Below, in pieces: positions 12,705-23,352 of a stretch of DNA of 64,000 nt (position 1 is the first letter of the stretch; each line of letters begins with the position of its first letter). The notes below the pieces were generated by a model. That model saw only the letters and a program-made list of their open reading frames with translations. It searched no databases and was not told the origin of the DNA. The stretch comes from Phallus indusiatus (Eukaryota; Basidiomycota; Agaricomycetes; Phallales; Phallaceae): assembly GCA_027605045.1 (NCBI GenBank), contig JAQFWX010000011.1, positions 496,001 to 560,000 on the forward strand, in the 5' to 3' direction. The translations under genes were made by a program, and so were the position numbers.

Positions 12705-13808
12705 TCGCAGCTTGATTGAACACGAGAGAAGTTGGAGTTAATTACGCGTTGTTGTCAGCTATGGGCGCGTTCAGTTACCACACAAGACACACACACACAC
12801 AGGGATCCAGCGCTCCAGCCCTTTGCAGCCCCTGGCTCCCAATAGCTGGATGCCCTGGAAATTAAGGAAAAAATTTGCATGCACGGCGAATGCATAACCA
12901 AGATTTTCGCACGACGTCTATTCTTGCGTTGATCATATCCACTATAAATATTAGCGGGCAGTTTCCAGAAGCAGAGAATGGACGGAAGAGCAATGATAAC
13001 TGGCATTTGCCGGCACATTAGCTATATTTCGTATATGTTAGTGATCGAATCTCGCGGCTACCCTATGCAGGACTGCAGCTCGACAGCATGGCAAAGAGTT
13101 CTCGGCTATCTTGCAAATCATTTTGAGACATCTCTCTCTCATACAACAAATTTATGAACAAGTTTGCTCTCGCGAGTATTATATTTATCGTCCAGGAACT
13201 GATCATCGTCCTTCAAGATTTTTGATAACGATAAGCCCGAGGAAAGCGATCAGAAATGCCGAGTGGTAAAAAATAAAGCTGCACTGACTCCCGAAAAGAA
13301 TAAATGCCAATGCTTAATATGCCACTACACCCACATTTAGCACAAAGAGAACTCTGAGGTTGGACAGATTGAATGACTCGGATGACTAAGCAGGGCCACC
13401 TCTATTATACTCCAAACTGGGCAAATCACGCTACACTGTACACACTAACATGGTTTGGCCACTCAAGTTGCTTGCTGCAGTCTTTTCTCGCCCGTCTCTT
13501 TCAACCTGTCTTTGGAAACTGGTCAGCTCGGAGAACAGCTGCGAGACTGCCGAGAACAGCTGAGAACTCGTTATATACACGCCCTGAAAAAAAAAATAAC
13601 GAGATAAGCCCGGAAATTGTACTCCGGGCAGCAATCCCTAATCACGCGGTTTAGAATTCCGTTATAACGCTAAAGAGCATTACAAAAAGTTTCCTCTCGT
13701 CGGGACCCTTTTCTGGCCTTTTTTTGTTTCCCCCTCCGTCTCCCCCCTTCTGTCTTTTCTTTTGCAGTCGAGGTTCCCAACTGTTACTTCCCTGTCTACC
13801 GCGCGAGA
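12705..13808. other. Intergenic region, CTF8 / PX-PB1 gene
   Basis: About 1.1 kb between divergent starts. It contains a short (AC)n run at 12787-12801, a CTATAAATATT element near 12941, and near-duplicate GAGAACAGCTG words at about 13531 and 13553. An 87-residue minus-strand reading (12755-13018) and a 93-residue plus-strand reading (13373-13654) show no motifs. A pyrimidine-rich tract at 13690-13770 precedes the next gene and probably lies in its promoter or leader. Confidence 0.45.
12787..12801. repeat. Short (AC)n microsatellite
   Basis: An uninterrupted run of about seven AC units in the intergenic region upstream of CTF8. Confidence 0.7.
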
Positions 13809-16186
13809 ATGGATAGCAGCTGGATTGTGAGTCTGCATATATCTTCCTATCTACTTTCCCAGCCAATCGTTTCCTTCTAGGGTCCCGAAGACGGGCCTCC
13901 CTCCCAACAGGTGAATTTTCGATCCATTCGTGATGACTGACGTGATTCCTAACAACACATTTTTCACAAAAGAGCTTCAAACGAGCAATCATGAAATCGG
14001 CCCCCCGTGAGTTCACCATCGAAATCCTCGCTCCGGAAAAACAGGGTAAACATGTTTCACCCAAAATTCCATACTATTATCCATCCCTGACCAACCTTTG
14101 ATTATTTGAGTGCAGGTAGTAATTACTCTTACGGTGTTAGAGTTTGTCCCCTCTCAATCTCAGATTCTCGTTCCATTTCTAGTCGAGCCTCCAACTTGGG
14201 CGAGTACGAGATATGGAGACGTTGGGAGGACTGCTTGTATTTCCAGAATACCCTTGAAACAGAATACGAGCAGCTCTCCCGCCGTAAGGTCAAAGTTCTC
14301 AAGAGGGGCGGGAAGAAACACGAACACGACTCGGACAGCATCTATACCCAACCCAAAGCTGCTTCTTCGTTCGACTCTCTTCCAGAAGGGCCTGATCCCC
14401 GTGAAGTAGTCATGAACGTCCATGATATCGTCCCCGCGCTTAGCAAAAGAGGAACACTCTTTCGTCCCTCTCGAGCAACCATCGATCAGCGCGGTGCAGA
14501 ATTCGCAGCTATGATGCGCGGCCTTTTCAATCCCGATCCAGACGCTCCCGTTTTACTACGAGAGTTACGGAACTCGCAAGTCGTTCGAGACTTTTTTGCT
14601 TTCTGGCGTCGTGATAAAGAAAATGCCGAAAAGTACGGTGGGGCCAAAATGAAGCATAGCAATCGTTCCATGTCATCCATTGTAACTTCAGACGTGCGCG
14701 AGCACGATCATCCGCCTCTGCCTTCACCCCCTCCGTCCGCCCCATTTCCTACTACACCCGTCACTCCGGCTGAAGCACTCCGTAATTTCAAACACCAGCA
14801 ACAACAGCATACTCCCACCCGTGATACCCAGTCCAATCATTACCAGACCCATGGCGACAGTCCCCGCCTTGTTACCACCCCTCAACCCTCAGCCGGTCAA
14901 TCAGTAGCAGATCGAAGATTACCAGTCTCATACACCGATCATTATTCCAGGCCTTCTCACCCCGTGGATCATTTACAACGGCTCAACGAAGATGACACAG
15001 AAATTAGTTCCCATCTTTCTTCTTCTCAGCAACGGCCTCCCCTTCCTAAATTACCTCCGCCGAGGAGACCCGCAGATGCACGAGAACCACAACTTCATCG
15101 CCCACGAAGCAATTCGAGCACTCTTTCTGATCATCACCGGAATGTATATCCACACGGTGCAGAACAACATCCCTCTTTACCTGTACGAAAACACGACGGG
15201 CCGTCTTCCCAGTCGACTTACAGTAGTCGCAGCTTGCATTCTTTCTCTTCCAACCCGTCTTTAAAATCACCTTCATCATCCAGCTTTTCACTAGCAACGA
15301 CCATGTCTTCTCGGTTCTCCAATATGTCTCTAAATCGGTCTTCAGTAAATTCTTCTATTTCGGGATATACTCATGCATCTAAATCCAGTCAGCAGCACGG
15401 GGATGTCACGTATGATGGTGATTTCGATTATGATGAGGATAATGCCGTTCTTGGCCCGAGTTCGCCCCTGTCGCCATCTCACCGTACTCCGTTGTCTAAT
15501 ATCGCGGAGGACCGTGCGGCACCTCCCTCTCATCATCATCATCAAGGTCACAGAGCTTCAATGGCGTCCATTCGTACCGAAGTTTCCGCGGAGGGAGTAC
15601 TACCTCCTCATCTCCGGGAAGCTTGGGGTTTGGACGACGAAAGCATTATGTCTTACCCATCTGGTGAGCTTTCACCTGGAACGTCTTCCTCCAATAGCTG
15701 AATCTGTTTTTTTTAAAAAAAAAAATCTAAGAGCGGAGCGTTTTATCACAATTCAGAAAAACTTCTAAACGAGATTTCAATCACCGTTACTCCGGAAGCT
15801 CAATGAGTTCATCCAGTTCTTTCAGCAGCACCGGCGAAAGAGGAGATACCATCGCTATCAAAGCCATGTACCAAGATAGTATCATCATGTTTCGCGCGGA
15901 CCGATCTTCGCCTTTGCGCGATATCCAGCAACGCGTTAAAGAACGTTTCGCGCTGCACGAGTCTGTGCCTAGAGAAGGGACTTTTATTTTAGCATACGCT
16001 CCGAACCAATCTTCAACTTCAAGCAGCCACCGTACTCAAAACATCTCGAGCGTTCCATCACCAACATCATCAGATAATCTTCGTGTTCTTCAAAATGACT
16101 TCGATTGGCAGGCCGCCCTGTCAACCTGCAATAGTATGATTCGCATTCGTGTTCTAGACCCTGAAGCATTTCCGCACTACATTTGA
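13809..16186 (+). CDS. PX and PB1 domain protein (polarity/NADPH oxidase-type scaffold)
   Basis: Five exons join in frame: 13809-13826, 13881-13910, 13973-14045, 14116-15663 and 15732-16186, giving 707 residues. The N-terminus holds a PX domain: REFTIEILAPEKQG, a basic-aromatic element EIWRRWEDCLYFQ, and a closing helix VLLRELRNSQVVRDFFAFW (about residues 30-200). PX domains bind phosphoinositides. A long Pro/Ser/His-rich disordered stretch follows (about 220-545). After a 68-base GTGAGC...CTAAG intron comes a C-terminal PB1 domain, with IAIKAMYQDSIIMFRAD carrying the basic type-II lysine and an OPCA-like NDFDWQAAL. Ignoring that intron stops the protein at 15701 and leaves the PB1 part as a false separate gene. 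PX plus PB1 resembles Bem1/Scd2 polarity scaffolds and phagocyte-oxidase regulators, but no SH3 domain is seen. A role in Cdc42 or Nox signalling is inference. Confidence 0.85.
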
Positions 16187-16341
16187 AACCCCCCTTTTTT
16201 TTTGCTTTCTATCTCGGATCTTTGTACATTTCTGTACACTTTTGATAAAAATGTTTTCACTGGGCTCTTCATTCATTGGCGTCCGAAATGTATATATATT
16301 ATTTCCATTCGTTATGTAAAGATAAGAAATAACAATTTCAC

Positions 16342-18277
16342 TTAATTCACTGACACGACTGGAGAAACATTGGGTATTGAGGCTGCAGAAGGGGTATTTG
16401 CCGTTAATGTCTTCCACGACCAATCTGGAATACGACTGTGATTTATGGAAGTATTGGGTACTTCCGGCTCCTTGTAATCATCGTCAAATTCGTCCCATCG
16501 CTCTCGTGTAATTTCTTCACCTCCAGTTTTCAGCGATCTAAAGACGGAATAAAAAATCAGGGGGGTAAGGTTTCCCAGTAGTCAAGATACCGTTTCCCTA
16601 CTCACCCTGATAAGGAACCGCCGATCCAAGGAAGAGCTGCGGGAGAAAAAGCGGGTGCTCGGGGTACATTAACTTTAGAATCTGACGATACCAAAGATGG
16701 ATTATTGAGAATATTGATGTAGGGAAGCAACGGTTGTAAGCATTTGTATCGATTATATGACGATCTCTGGTGTCGTTTGTTACCATGCTCTTCTCGAGGA
16801 GTCAGAGCCCGGGTGAGCTCGGTGTGTAGACGGGGGATAAATCCCGGTAACATTGCTGTGCCGCCGACGACAAGAATAGAGGAAATCATGGATCTGCGAA
16901 GATCGTAAGGTATCTGACTTGCTCTGTGAGATCTCCAGGTCGTAAAAAGTATAGAACGGCCACGTACTGTGAGTAAGGAATCTAAAATCACTTCTGCAAC
17001 GCTGCTTTCGTCGATATCTCCTTGGAATAAATATTCTGCAGCTCGTTCTCGAATCCAACCAGGAATAGTAAGCACCCCGCGGCTGCTACTTGTCGTAGGA
17101 GTAGACGGCGGTAGTACCTTTACCGAAAGGGTTCTGGCATTAGCATTTTGCATGTAAATGTTGAAAATCGTCTGGTGACTTTCAGGAGCAGCAGAAGAAG
17201 ATATGGTTTCCGTGTCGTTCACAGTCCCAGTCTCCATGATATCCGAAGCGTCTATAGACATGGAATCCTCCAACTGAGTAACAATTGGGGTGGTATCATC
17301 CGCAGATAAAGGCTCAGAAACAAAGCAACATCGTGTTTTGATATCTTCCAATAAGACATCAGTTAAAAGTTCCTCCGGGATGTTCGTAGCTCGACTTGTA
17401 GAAGCACCGGCCAAAGGAGTGGGCGGCGTATACGATCCGTACTTTAGCAACAAATGTCGCAAGTGTGAAGTCAAAGCTGCCCCGGCTAATGGTGTTGATT
17501 TAAGGCTCGAGTATAAAGGTCTTGATGAAACGACCTAGGTTCAATGAGAAAAATTAAATTTTGTTAGTTTTCAATGAAAATCACACACGGGAAGAACGAC
17601 AGACTCCAGATGCCCATTGTCCAGTACTAATCCTGATATACGTCCCACCGCCAGTAACGAAAGTAGGTGACTCGGTATGAAAGACAATGAGGGGACCTTA
17701 GGTTCACATATAAATATGCTATACGTTAATCAAAGCTTCTCAACTCCCACCTGTAAATTATCGAAAAGTATTCTTGCGAAGAGCTCTTTCGTTGGAATAG
17801 GAATTAGTGGAGGTTCAACTATAATGACCTTTCGGGATTTGGGGTCTGTCAGCAAGGAGCTACGGGAGCGTAAGGTATAGATATAATGCTTAAAAAGAAG
17901 TGAACATGCTTGTGAAATACATATCGCAAATGTTTTTGCAATTCGGCTTCCAAAACGCGTTGTTTTTCGTCTCTTTCTTCCGGACTTTGCGTACTTGCAA
18001 ATTCCCAGAGACCGCCTACATCGTTCCCAACAGTAAACACGTCTCGCGGTCTGCCTTCACCACTAAAACCGGCCTTCCAAACTCGCGAGCCAAGATCTAA
18101 CACGACGCGGTCTTCCGTGCCATATAACGAATGGCGTCGCGTGGTTTGATAATGCGGCGATGGAACATGAAGTTGACCGGCCGCTACAGGTGCGCGATCT
18201 GCTTGTTCTGCAGCAGGAGTTGTCGGCTCAAAAGAAGCTTTTGGACGTGGTGTGGAATGCACTTCTTGTCGAGGCAT
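16342..18277 (-). CDS. ARP10: Actin-related protein, ARP10-like (dynactin pointed end)
   Basis: Divergent actin-fold protein. The exon at 18277 begins MPRQEVHSTP and soon gives VVLDLGSRVWKAGFSGEG, the actin phosphate-1 loop equivalent. Later exons give SSILVVGGTAMLPGFIPRLH, the actin adenosine-binding region, and a tail ending SPVVSVN with stop at 16342-16344. Known Arp10/Arp11 proteins cap the pointed end of the Arp1 minifilament in dynactin and help dynein-dependent nuclear and vesicle transport. A Ser/Thr/acid-rich insertion lies in the middle (about 17300-17170). About four introns are visible. The start codon is followed by a poorly conserved Pro/Ala leader. The assignment to ARP10 rather than another divergent ARP is from overall motif form and is less certain than the actin-fold call. 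Confidence 0.82.
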
Positions 18278-18312
18278 GGAGAAACTCTAATAAAAGAGTA
18301 ACGCCCGGATCG

Positions 18313-18322
18313 CTTATATAAG
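18313..18322 (-). promoter_or_regulatory. TATA-like palindrome upstream of ARP10
   Basis: CTTATATAAG, a perfect 10-base palindrome, lies 36-45 bases upstream of the ARP10 start at 18277. It may be the core promoter. Sequence and spacing are the only evidence. Confidence 0.4.
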
Positions 18323-18476
18323 GGAGGTAAGTCTATCGATGCTCATATACATAACCTAACCTCTTTATTAATATTTGTGTCACTACCGAAAGTAATTGAT
18401 GATGAAAAAAAGACTCTAGCGGACGCGTCCGTTCAATAGCTTGACCTAGTGTCAACGTTAAATAGACCAGCCTCCG

Positions 18477-19978
18477 TCAAGGCACGATCGGTCCCGCAAA
18501 ACCTTGACTTAAAGGTGTCCTGACATTCGAAGCCTCCCTACCCACGTCCACTCGTATATCCGTATCACTCAATTCAGCCTCATTGGCGACGTGTGATCCT
18601 TCATCATCCCCTTCCATCGTGTCGTCACTGTTTCCTGCTTCTTCATTTGATAGGCTGCTAACTTCCCCTACCCAATCCTGACTATTATCGTCTCCCCCGA
18701 AATCCCAGACATCCAAATATGTCACATCTAATCTGTTACTAGCAGCAACACACCACCGCGCGTCGAAAACAACCTGCCAGACACCAGTTAGACCCGTTAA
18801 GAGATCTCGTACTACAGTACCATCCCGAATATCCCACATCTTAAGGGTCCCATCGGAGCCACTTAAAACTTTAAATTCATCGTGCTGAAAGCAAGTGACA
18901 GCTCCCATATGAGCGGCGAAGGTATGTCGTAATTGTCCCGTAGATGGATCCCAAACACAGAGAGTAGAATCGGCAGCAGCCGATACTAAATAATTGGGCG
19001 ACAAACCGAGTAACGCGACTAAGGATGTATGACCGTGAAGAACGTGAATCCCTTGACCAGTTTTCAAGCTCCAAATCCGTACAGTGCCGTCCATAGATCC
19101 CGAACAGCACTGATTACGCACGGGATCCAATACCACACTGTATACTATGTTTGAATGAGTATCAATTATTATTATGTTAAAGGATATATCTCAATATCAT
19201 CCCCACCTTTCTGCGTGTGACCTGAGAGGGTCCAAGTGCATGCCCCAGTGATAATATCCCAAACGCGAACTGTATAGTCGAAGCTTCCGGACACCAGAGT
19301 ACGACCACGAGCAGCCAATGCTCTAACTGATTGCTCATGTCCGACCAAAAGTCTAACGTGGTAAGGATTATCGTCTGCATCCTCCTGAAAACGATATCAA
19401 GCAATTATTCTCCACAAGCATTTTTGTCATTGATAACGTACCTCTCCGACTTCGCCTTCTGAATCATTAGTCTGGGAACTCTTATACTCAGGATCTCCTG
19501 GACGAGGCAACTTCCAGACTCTGAGAGTATGGTCTCTACTGCCCGTAACAATCATCGGCTGCTTTGGCCACTTTTCTCGTCTTATACCACCACCTTCTAT
19601 TTCTAAATCTAACCATTCCGGTTTGACTATAGCTAGACAACGGACGGTGCTAGTGTGACCTCCAAATATATGAGTGCATCTCCCATTAGTGAGATTCCAC
19701 ACCCGAACACTCTTGTCCGTTGATCCACTGACAAGAGTATCCTTAGTAGCTGCTAACGCCCACACGCCACCTTCATGGTCGTTCAGAGATTGCAGCAAGG
19801 CACCATTGGATGGATCATAGACATGAATAGAGTGATCGTCTGACGCAGAAATAATCCGATTATGAGATAATAGAAGACAAGTCACAACAGCTCCTCCATG
19901 TGCAGCAAACTGAATATGCCGTGGATTATTGTTATTCAACCAACAAGCTGGAGTTGAGTAGCGAGATTTAATTGACAT
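18477..19978 (-). CDS. CDC4: Cdc4-like WD40 beta-propeller protein (F-box not in frame)
   Basis: Eight WD40 blades are readable across three exons. Typical blade ends are IISASDDHSIHVYD, LVSGSTDKSVRVWN, IVTGSRDHTLRVWK, LVSGSFDYTVRVWD, CCSGSMDGTVRIWS, LVSAAADSTLCVWD and VLSGSDGTLKMWD. The Arg residues in several SGS-D--VRVW blades match the phosphodegron-binding pattern of Cdc4/Fbw7, the substrate receptor of SCF ubiquitin ligases controlling cell-cycle regulators. The first in-frame ATG after the last upstream stop is at 19978 (MSIKSRYSTP). However, sequence just upstream (KGLPAPGYLSLPDTFK, in the same frame) also looks like family coding sequence, so the true N-terminus should lie further upstream. 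There the F-box region is interrupted (see 19979-20250). The C-terminus is acidic and ends GFAGPIVP. Confidence 0.85.
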
Positions 19979-20250
19979 CTTGAAGGTGTCTGGTAAAGAT
20001 AGATAACCTGGAGCAGGTAAGCCCTTTAGTAACCATCTGATGTCGATGGAAATTGCGAATGCCCGCTTTGTTTTCCCGTCAAATCAAATTCTGATCGTTT
20101 TCAACAGCTCCTGCCAAAAAATAGGGTTAGAATCTATGATTGCTCGCCATGACTTTGAAACGCGTGAGGTACATGCAAGGGAATACGGGAGATAACTCGC
20201 GGATGACAGAGGTTAATTCGGGAGGCAAAAGGGCCACCGCACAAAATCGC
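19979..20250 (-). pseudogene. Apparently broken F-box/N-terminal part of the Cdc4-like gene
   Basis: In the frame of the WD40 exons the sequence stays open upstream through IDIRWLLKGLPAPGYLSLPD, then hits TGA near 20088. Two other pieces resembling an F-box region sit in other frames: LLPPELTSVIRELSP near 20225-20180, and ENDQNLI-stop-RENKAGI near 20100-20055, where the stop falls where an F-box usually has Trp. All three frames are closed between the CTAAC...GGCAG acceptor-like site (about 20116) and the WD40 reading. One splice model (donor near 20188, acceptor near 20035) would join LPPEL to WLLKGLPAP in frame, but it deletes the second half of the F-box and still offers no upstream ATG. 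Real decay, base-call indels and unrecognised splicing are all possible. Confidence 0.45.
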
Positions 20251-20728
20251 GAGCAAGAGGAAAAATCATAAATTTTGAGTCACAAAAACATATTCTAATT
20301 TATAGTTTAACACGTGAGATGTTTACTAGTAAACTTTCACTAGGTTTCGCTTATGGGAAAAACAGTCTTAGATCGCTGAAGAAAGGGAATTATTTGGGAA
20401 GAGGGAAGTTGCTTACACTTCAAATTGTTCGGGAATCACTTGATCCCTCAAAGGATGATAGACTGGAGTTAACATTGAAAAAAAATGAGAATCCCGTGGT
20501 ATATCGTGTAAAGCTTGCAAAGATCCCTGTTGTAATATTGTTTTCAGCCGTTAACTACGAATTAAGAAAAGCATTGGAGTCGTGATCGGTGGCAGTGGTA
20601 CTCAAAGAGGCATAAAAAGGAACCATGAAATTCGAGATTTCCCTCTGTGCAGGAAGACAAAGAACCGAATCGATATTGCGCCATTGAACTGTCAAACACA
20701 ATTCGGTACTAGGACTTGCGGAAATCCA
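20251..20728. other. Intergenic region between the Cdc4-like and ASA1 genes
   Basis: An 88-residue plus-strand reading lies at 20319-20585 (MFTSKLSLGF...YELRKALES). It is Lys/Leu-rich, has no motif I recognise and no obvious upstream promoter, so I do not call it a gene. The remainder is A/T-rich with nothing recognised. Confidence 0.4.
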
Positions 20729-22142
20729 TTAGCTCCCAAAGGATATACGTCCGTCCTTTCCACCAGCTGCCAACCATGTATCCTGGGCATTTGAAGCACC
20801 AGTAGGATGCGCGAAAGCAATGGCTTGGCATCCTTCTTTGTGGTACTCCAGCGTTCCCAGTGGTTTGAAGGTTTTGGTAGAATATAGCCTTATTCTTGAA
20901 CCAATCATCTCAGAAATGAGAAATTCCCCTAAGACTATCAAGGACTGACTTTCCATCCCAGCCTCCCACTGCTACAACTCTGCCTCCATCTTGTAGGGCG
21001 GTCGCACTATTCCCAGGGTATTTGGCACGGTGGATAGTTGTACGCCCCATTGTTGTGACCTCATCCTGACGTATGGTCTTAAAATTGCGTTTCATGAAGA
21101 ATGAGGACATGTACGATTACCTCCAAATAATACTTGCATATCAAATTGTCAGCTGAGACAGTGATTGCTATCTTGTTGTTATCGGCTACAGACATTGCCA
21201 TAACTGTAGGGTATATGTATGAAGTAAACCTGCCTTGGAAAAGAGAAATTAAAAAAACCAACCTGATTCTACATGTGTATTAACACTCCATAACTTTTGC
21301 CAACTCTTTCCTCCCACCGTCTTTTGCCATACATTAGTGGTTGCGAAAAGGGTGACAACACCGCTTTCATATGCCAACAATAGACGTAGGTCACTTGCCG
21401 AAAAGTCTTCGAATAGATGTAATGACATTATGATGCCTATTGAAATTATGCACTGGTATAAGCACATGACGCAGTAATTCAAAATGATAAAATAACTACC
21501 AGTTTTCGCGGCTCCATGTCCGTCTCCTTGCATGTCGCTATCTCTAAGCCCAACAGCAGCATGGATCCTATCCGCCGAGGGAATATTCCAAATATCGGCC
21601 TAAACATTTAGATAATTAACAGGGCTGTAAACATCGACCAAAGGGAGAAAAACCAGACTAGTGAAGAATCTATAAGATTTGGCACGGCAATTATAGTGTT
21701 TGTGCTTGATTTACAGCATGAAAGCAAGGAGAATCGACAGAAATTCAGTGCGTTCACGTCTAGCGACGTCTCCAGTACTGGTAGTGGGAAATTAGGTGCG
21801 GCTGCTACATCCGCTAAAGAATGAGGCTCGTCTACAGGTCGCTTCCAGATGTGCAACTTGTTATCCCTGCCATGCCTGATTGGGGGTTGAGCATTGTGAT
21901 TTTTATCCTGATAGAAAGAAACGCTACGTGATCATCGAGTCTCCCCATTCTTCAAGCCCTAGAATTCCATCATTATGCGCTTTCCATGACATTATAGACC
22001 TTAGCGTTTCTGTAGATGTAACAATGACATTCCCGGAGAGATCACCCGAGTATAGACGTTCATTGTCGCGGGAGAAGTAGACAACATTTATTTGCGTAGA
22101 ATGGCTACGAAGAATGTGTTTTGGTGCAGGGGCCGGTGGCAT
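20729..22142 (-). CDS. ASA1: ASTRA-associated protein 1-like WD40 protein (GNB1L type)
   Basis: WD40 protein resembling Asa1/GNB1L, which works with the Tel2-Tti1-Tti2 complex that stabilises PIKK kinases and is linked to chromatin regulators. The start at 22142 reads MPPAPAPKHILRSHSTQINV; blade one continues LYSGDLSGNVIV, followed by MSWKAHNDGILGLEEWGDSM and HGRDNKLHIWKRP. The last blades read ALQDGGRVVAVGGWDGK, IRLYSTKTFKPLGTLEYHKEG and WLAAGGKDGRIS. About seven short introns are visible. The C-terminus is odd: after GGKDGRIS the reading is FGS-stop (20729), whereas shifting by one base in the CCTTT run gives LWELMDFRKS-stop, the expected end of a WD40 blade. A one-base loss or a base-call error would explain this. 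Confidence 0.82.
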
Positions 22143-22431
22143 TCACGCGCAAGTGAGTAGAGGGATGATGGTCGTCCAATTAGATAATTCAATTGTTTAA
22201 ATGAACTTGCCAAATTGAGATATGGCTAAGAAAGTAGAGGCACGAGTCCAGTTTTGATCATGTGATCGCGTTATACGACCGCGCGTTAAACGTAAATAAG
22301 GATCGCCGTCCACTGTCCGCTTCAATCTCCGTTGTCCTCATCTACATTTCTACATATATATCCGCATTCACTCCAAGCATCTCATCTCTAAATAATCATC
22401 ATGCCCGTCGTAGATCTTGACAGTTTTCAGA

Positions 22432-23352
22432 ATGTCATTGCACCAGGAGATCATAACCATCCTGCAAGTATACAAGATGGCTAAATACGAGTTTGAAGTG
22501 ACCAACATGTACAGTGAGTCGAAAGATCTTGTCAGTCATGACATGCATGATGGTTTATTGAACCGTTAATTAGTGCACAAAAGGCCCCAAGTTCAGGTGC
22601 GGCACTTTCGACACATGTGTTAGTTATATGCAAGCTCAAGCCCAAGTCCAGATTCCCAATAATCTCCAGGTAAACATTTTCGTTTTCACAATTCAGCATG
22701 ATATTTATATAAGCAGGAATTATTCCAGCAATTTCGTAATGAGATTGTTAATGAAATCCACACTGTTCGTACCGACCTTCGGAATGAAACCCGAGCCGTT
22801 CGTACTGACCTTCGCAACGAAATCCAAACCGTTCGCACTGAGCTGCGAAATGAAATCCACGCTGTTCTCACTGAGCTGCGAAATGAAATTCAAGCTGTTC
22901 GCACTGAGCTTCGAAATGAAATTCATCAAGTTCAAACAGACGTAGGAGCTGTTCATACCCTCGCCATAGAAACAGCAATAACCTCCGCCCGCGTGAGCAA
23001 GTTTTATCCAAACAATTTCTCATGATATACTCTCTCAAACTGATTCATTAACAATAGTGCATCGATCAACTACGCGATCCAGGATCGCCGATGGTACTTG
23101 TAAGGTATCCGAACGGTCGACTTCCTGAGGTGAGCAATCAAGTTTCTTGATTGGGGTCGGTCGGGTGTTCTGGTGTCTTGGCATGCAGGCAAATCGACCA
23201 CTGCTGACGAGTATACAAGCCATAAACGACTTGAGTGTACCCGTACTAAGGTCGTACGTTGGTCAGAACGCATACAACTTCCCTTGCAGGCTAATGCTAC
23301 TGTTGACGAGATTCGTCGTGCATTGGCAGAATATGTTGGGGCAGCTGTGTAG
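22432..23352 (+). CDS. Mug135-like coiled-coil protein, reading frame possibly broken
   Basis: Belongs to an agaricomycete family with a Mug135-like C-terminal domain (S. pombe mug135 is meiotically upregulated; function unknown). Model: 22432-22513 (MSLHQEIITILQVYKMAKYE), 22584-22669 (ending AQVQIPNNLQ), 22717-22992 (11-residue coiled-coil repeats), 23058 onward (CIDQLRDPGSPMVLVRYPNG), then a last part reaching NATVDEIRRALAEYVGAAV at 23352. Two places look wrong. An ATG at 22401 starts MPVVDLDSFQNVIAPGDH in another frame that stops at once, yet resembles the family N-terminus. Between LRSYVGQNA and IQLPLQANATVDE, near 23272, the frame must shift by one base or use an unusually short intron. 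So the gene may be decaying, or the sequence may carry indels. The frequent Arg/Glu heptad-like pattern predicts a long helix. Confidence 0.65.
22735..22932 (+). repeat. Six tandem 33-base repeats encoding an 11-residue helix unit
   Basis: Six in-frame copies of a unit close to RTELRNEIHAV (variants RTDLRNETRAV, RTDLRNEIQTV, LTELRNEIQAV), with the first copy more diverged. DNA identity between central copies is high. The 11-residue period matches an undecorated hendecad coiled coil. Copy number could vary between strains. Confidence 0.9.

Noticed and set aside
12755..13018. 87-residue minus-strand reading upstream of CTF8
   Set aside because: No motif, odd composition including Cys/Val from the AC repeat, and it sits where the CTF8 promoter should be.
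15803..16186. Separate small gene for the PB1 region
   Set aside because: The intron at 15664-15731 joins it in frame with the PX exon, and PX plus PB1 is a known combination.
20319..20585. 88-residue plus-strand reading between Cdc4-like and ASA1 genes
   Set aside because: No recognisable family, no intron or promoter support; kept only as part of the intergenic note.
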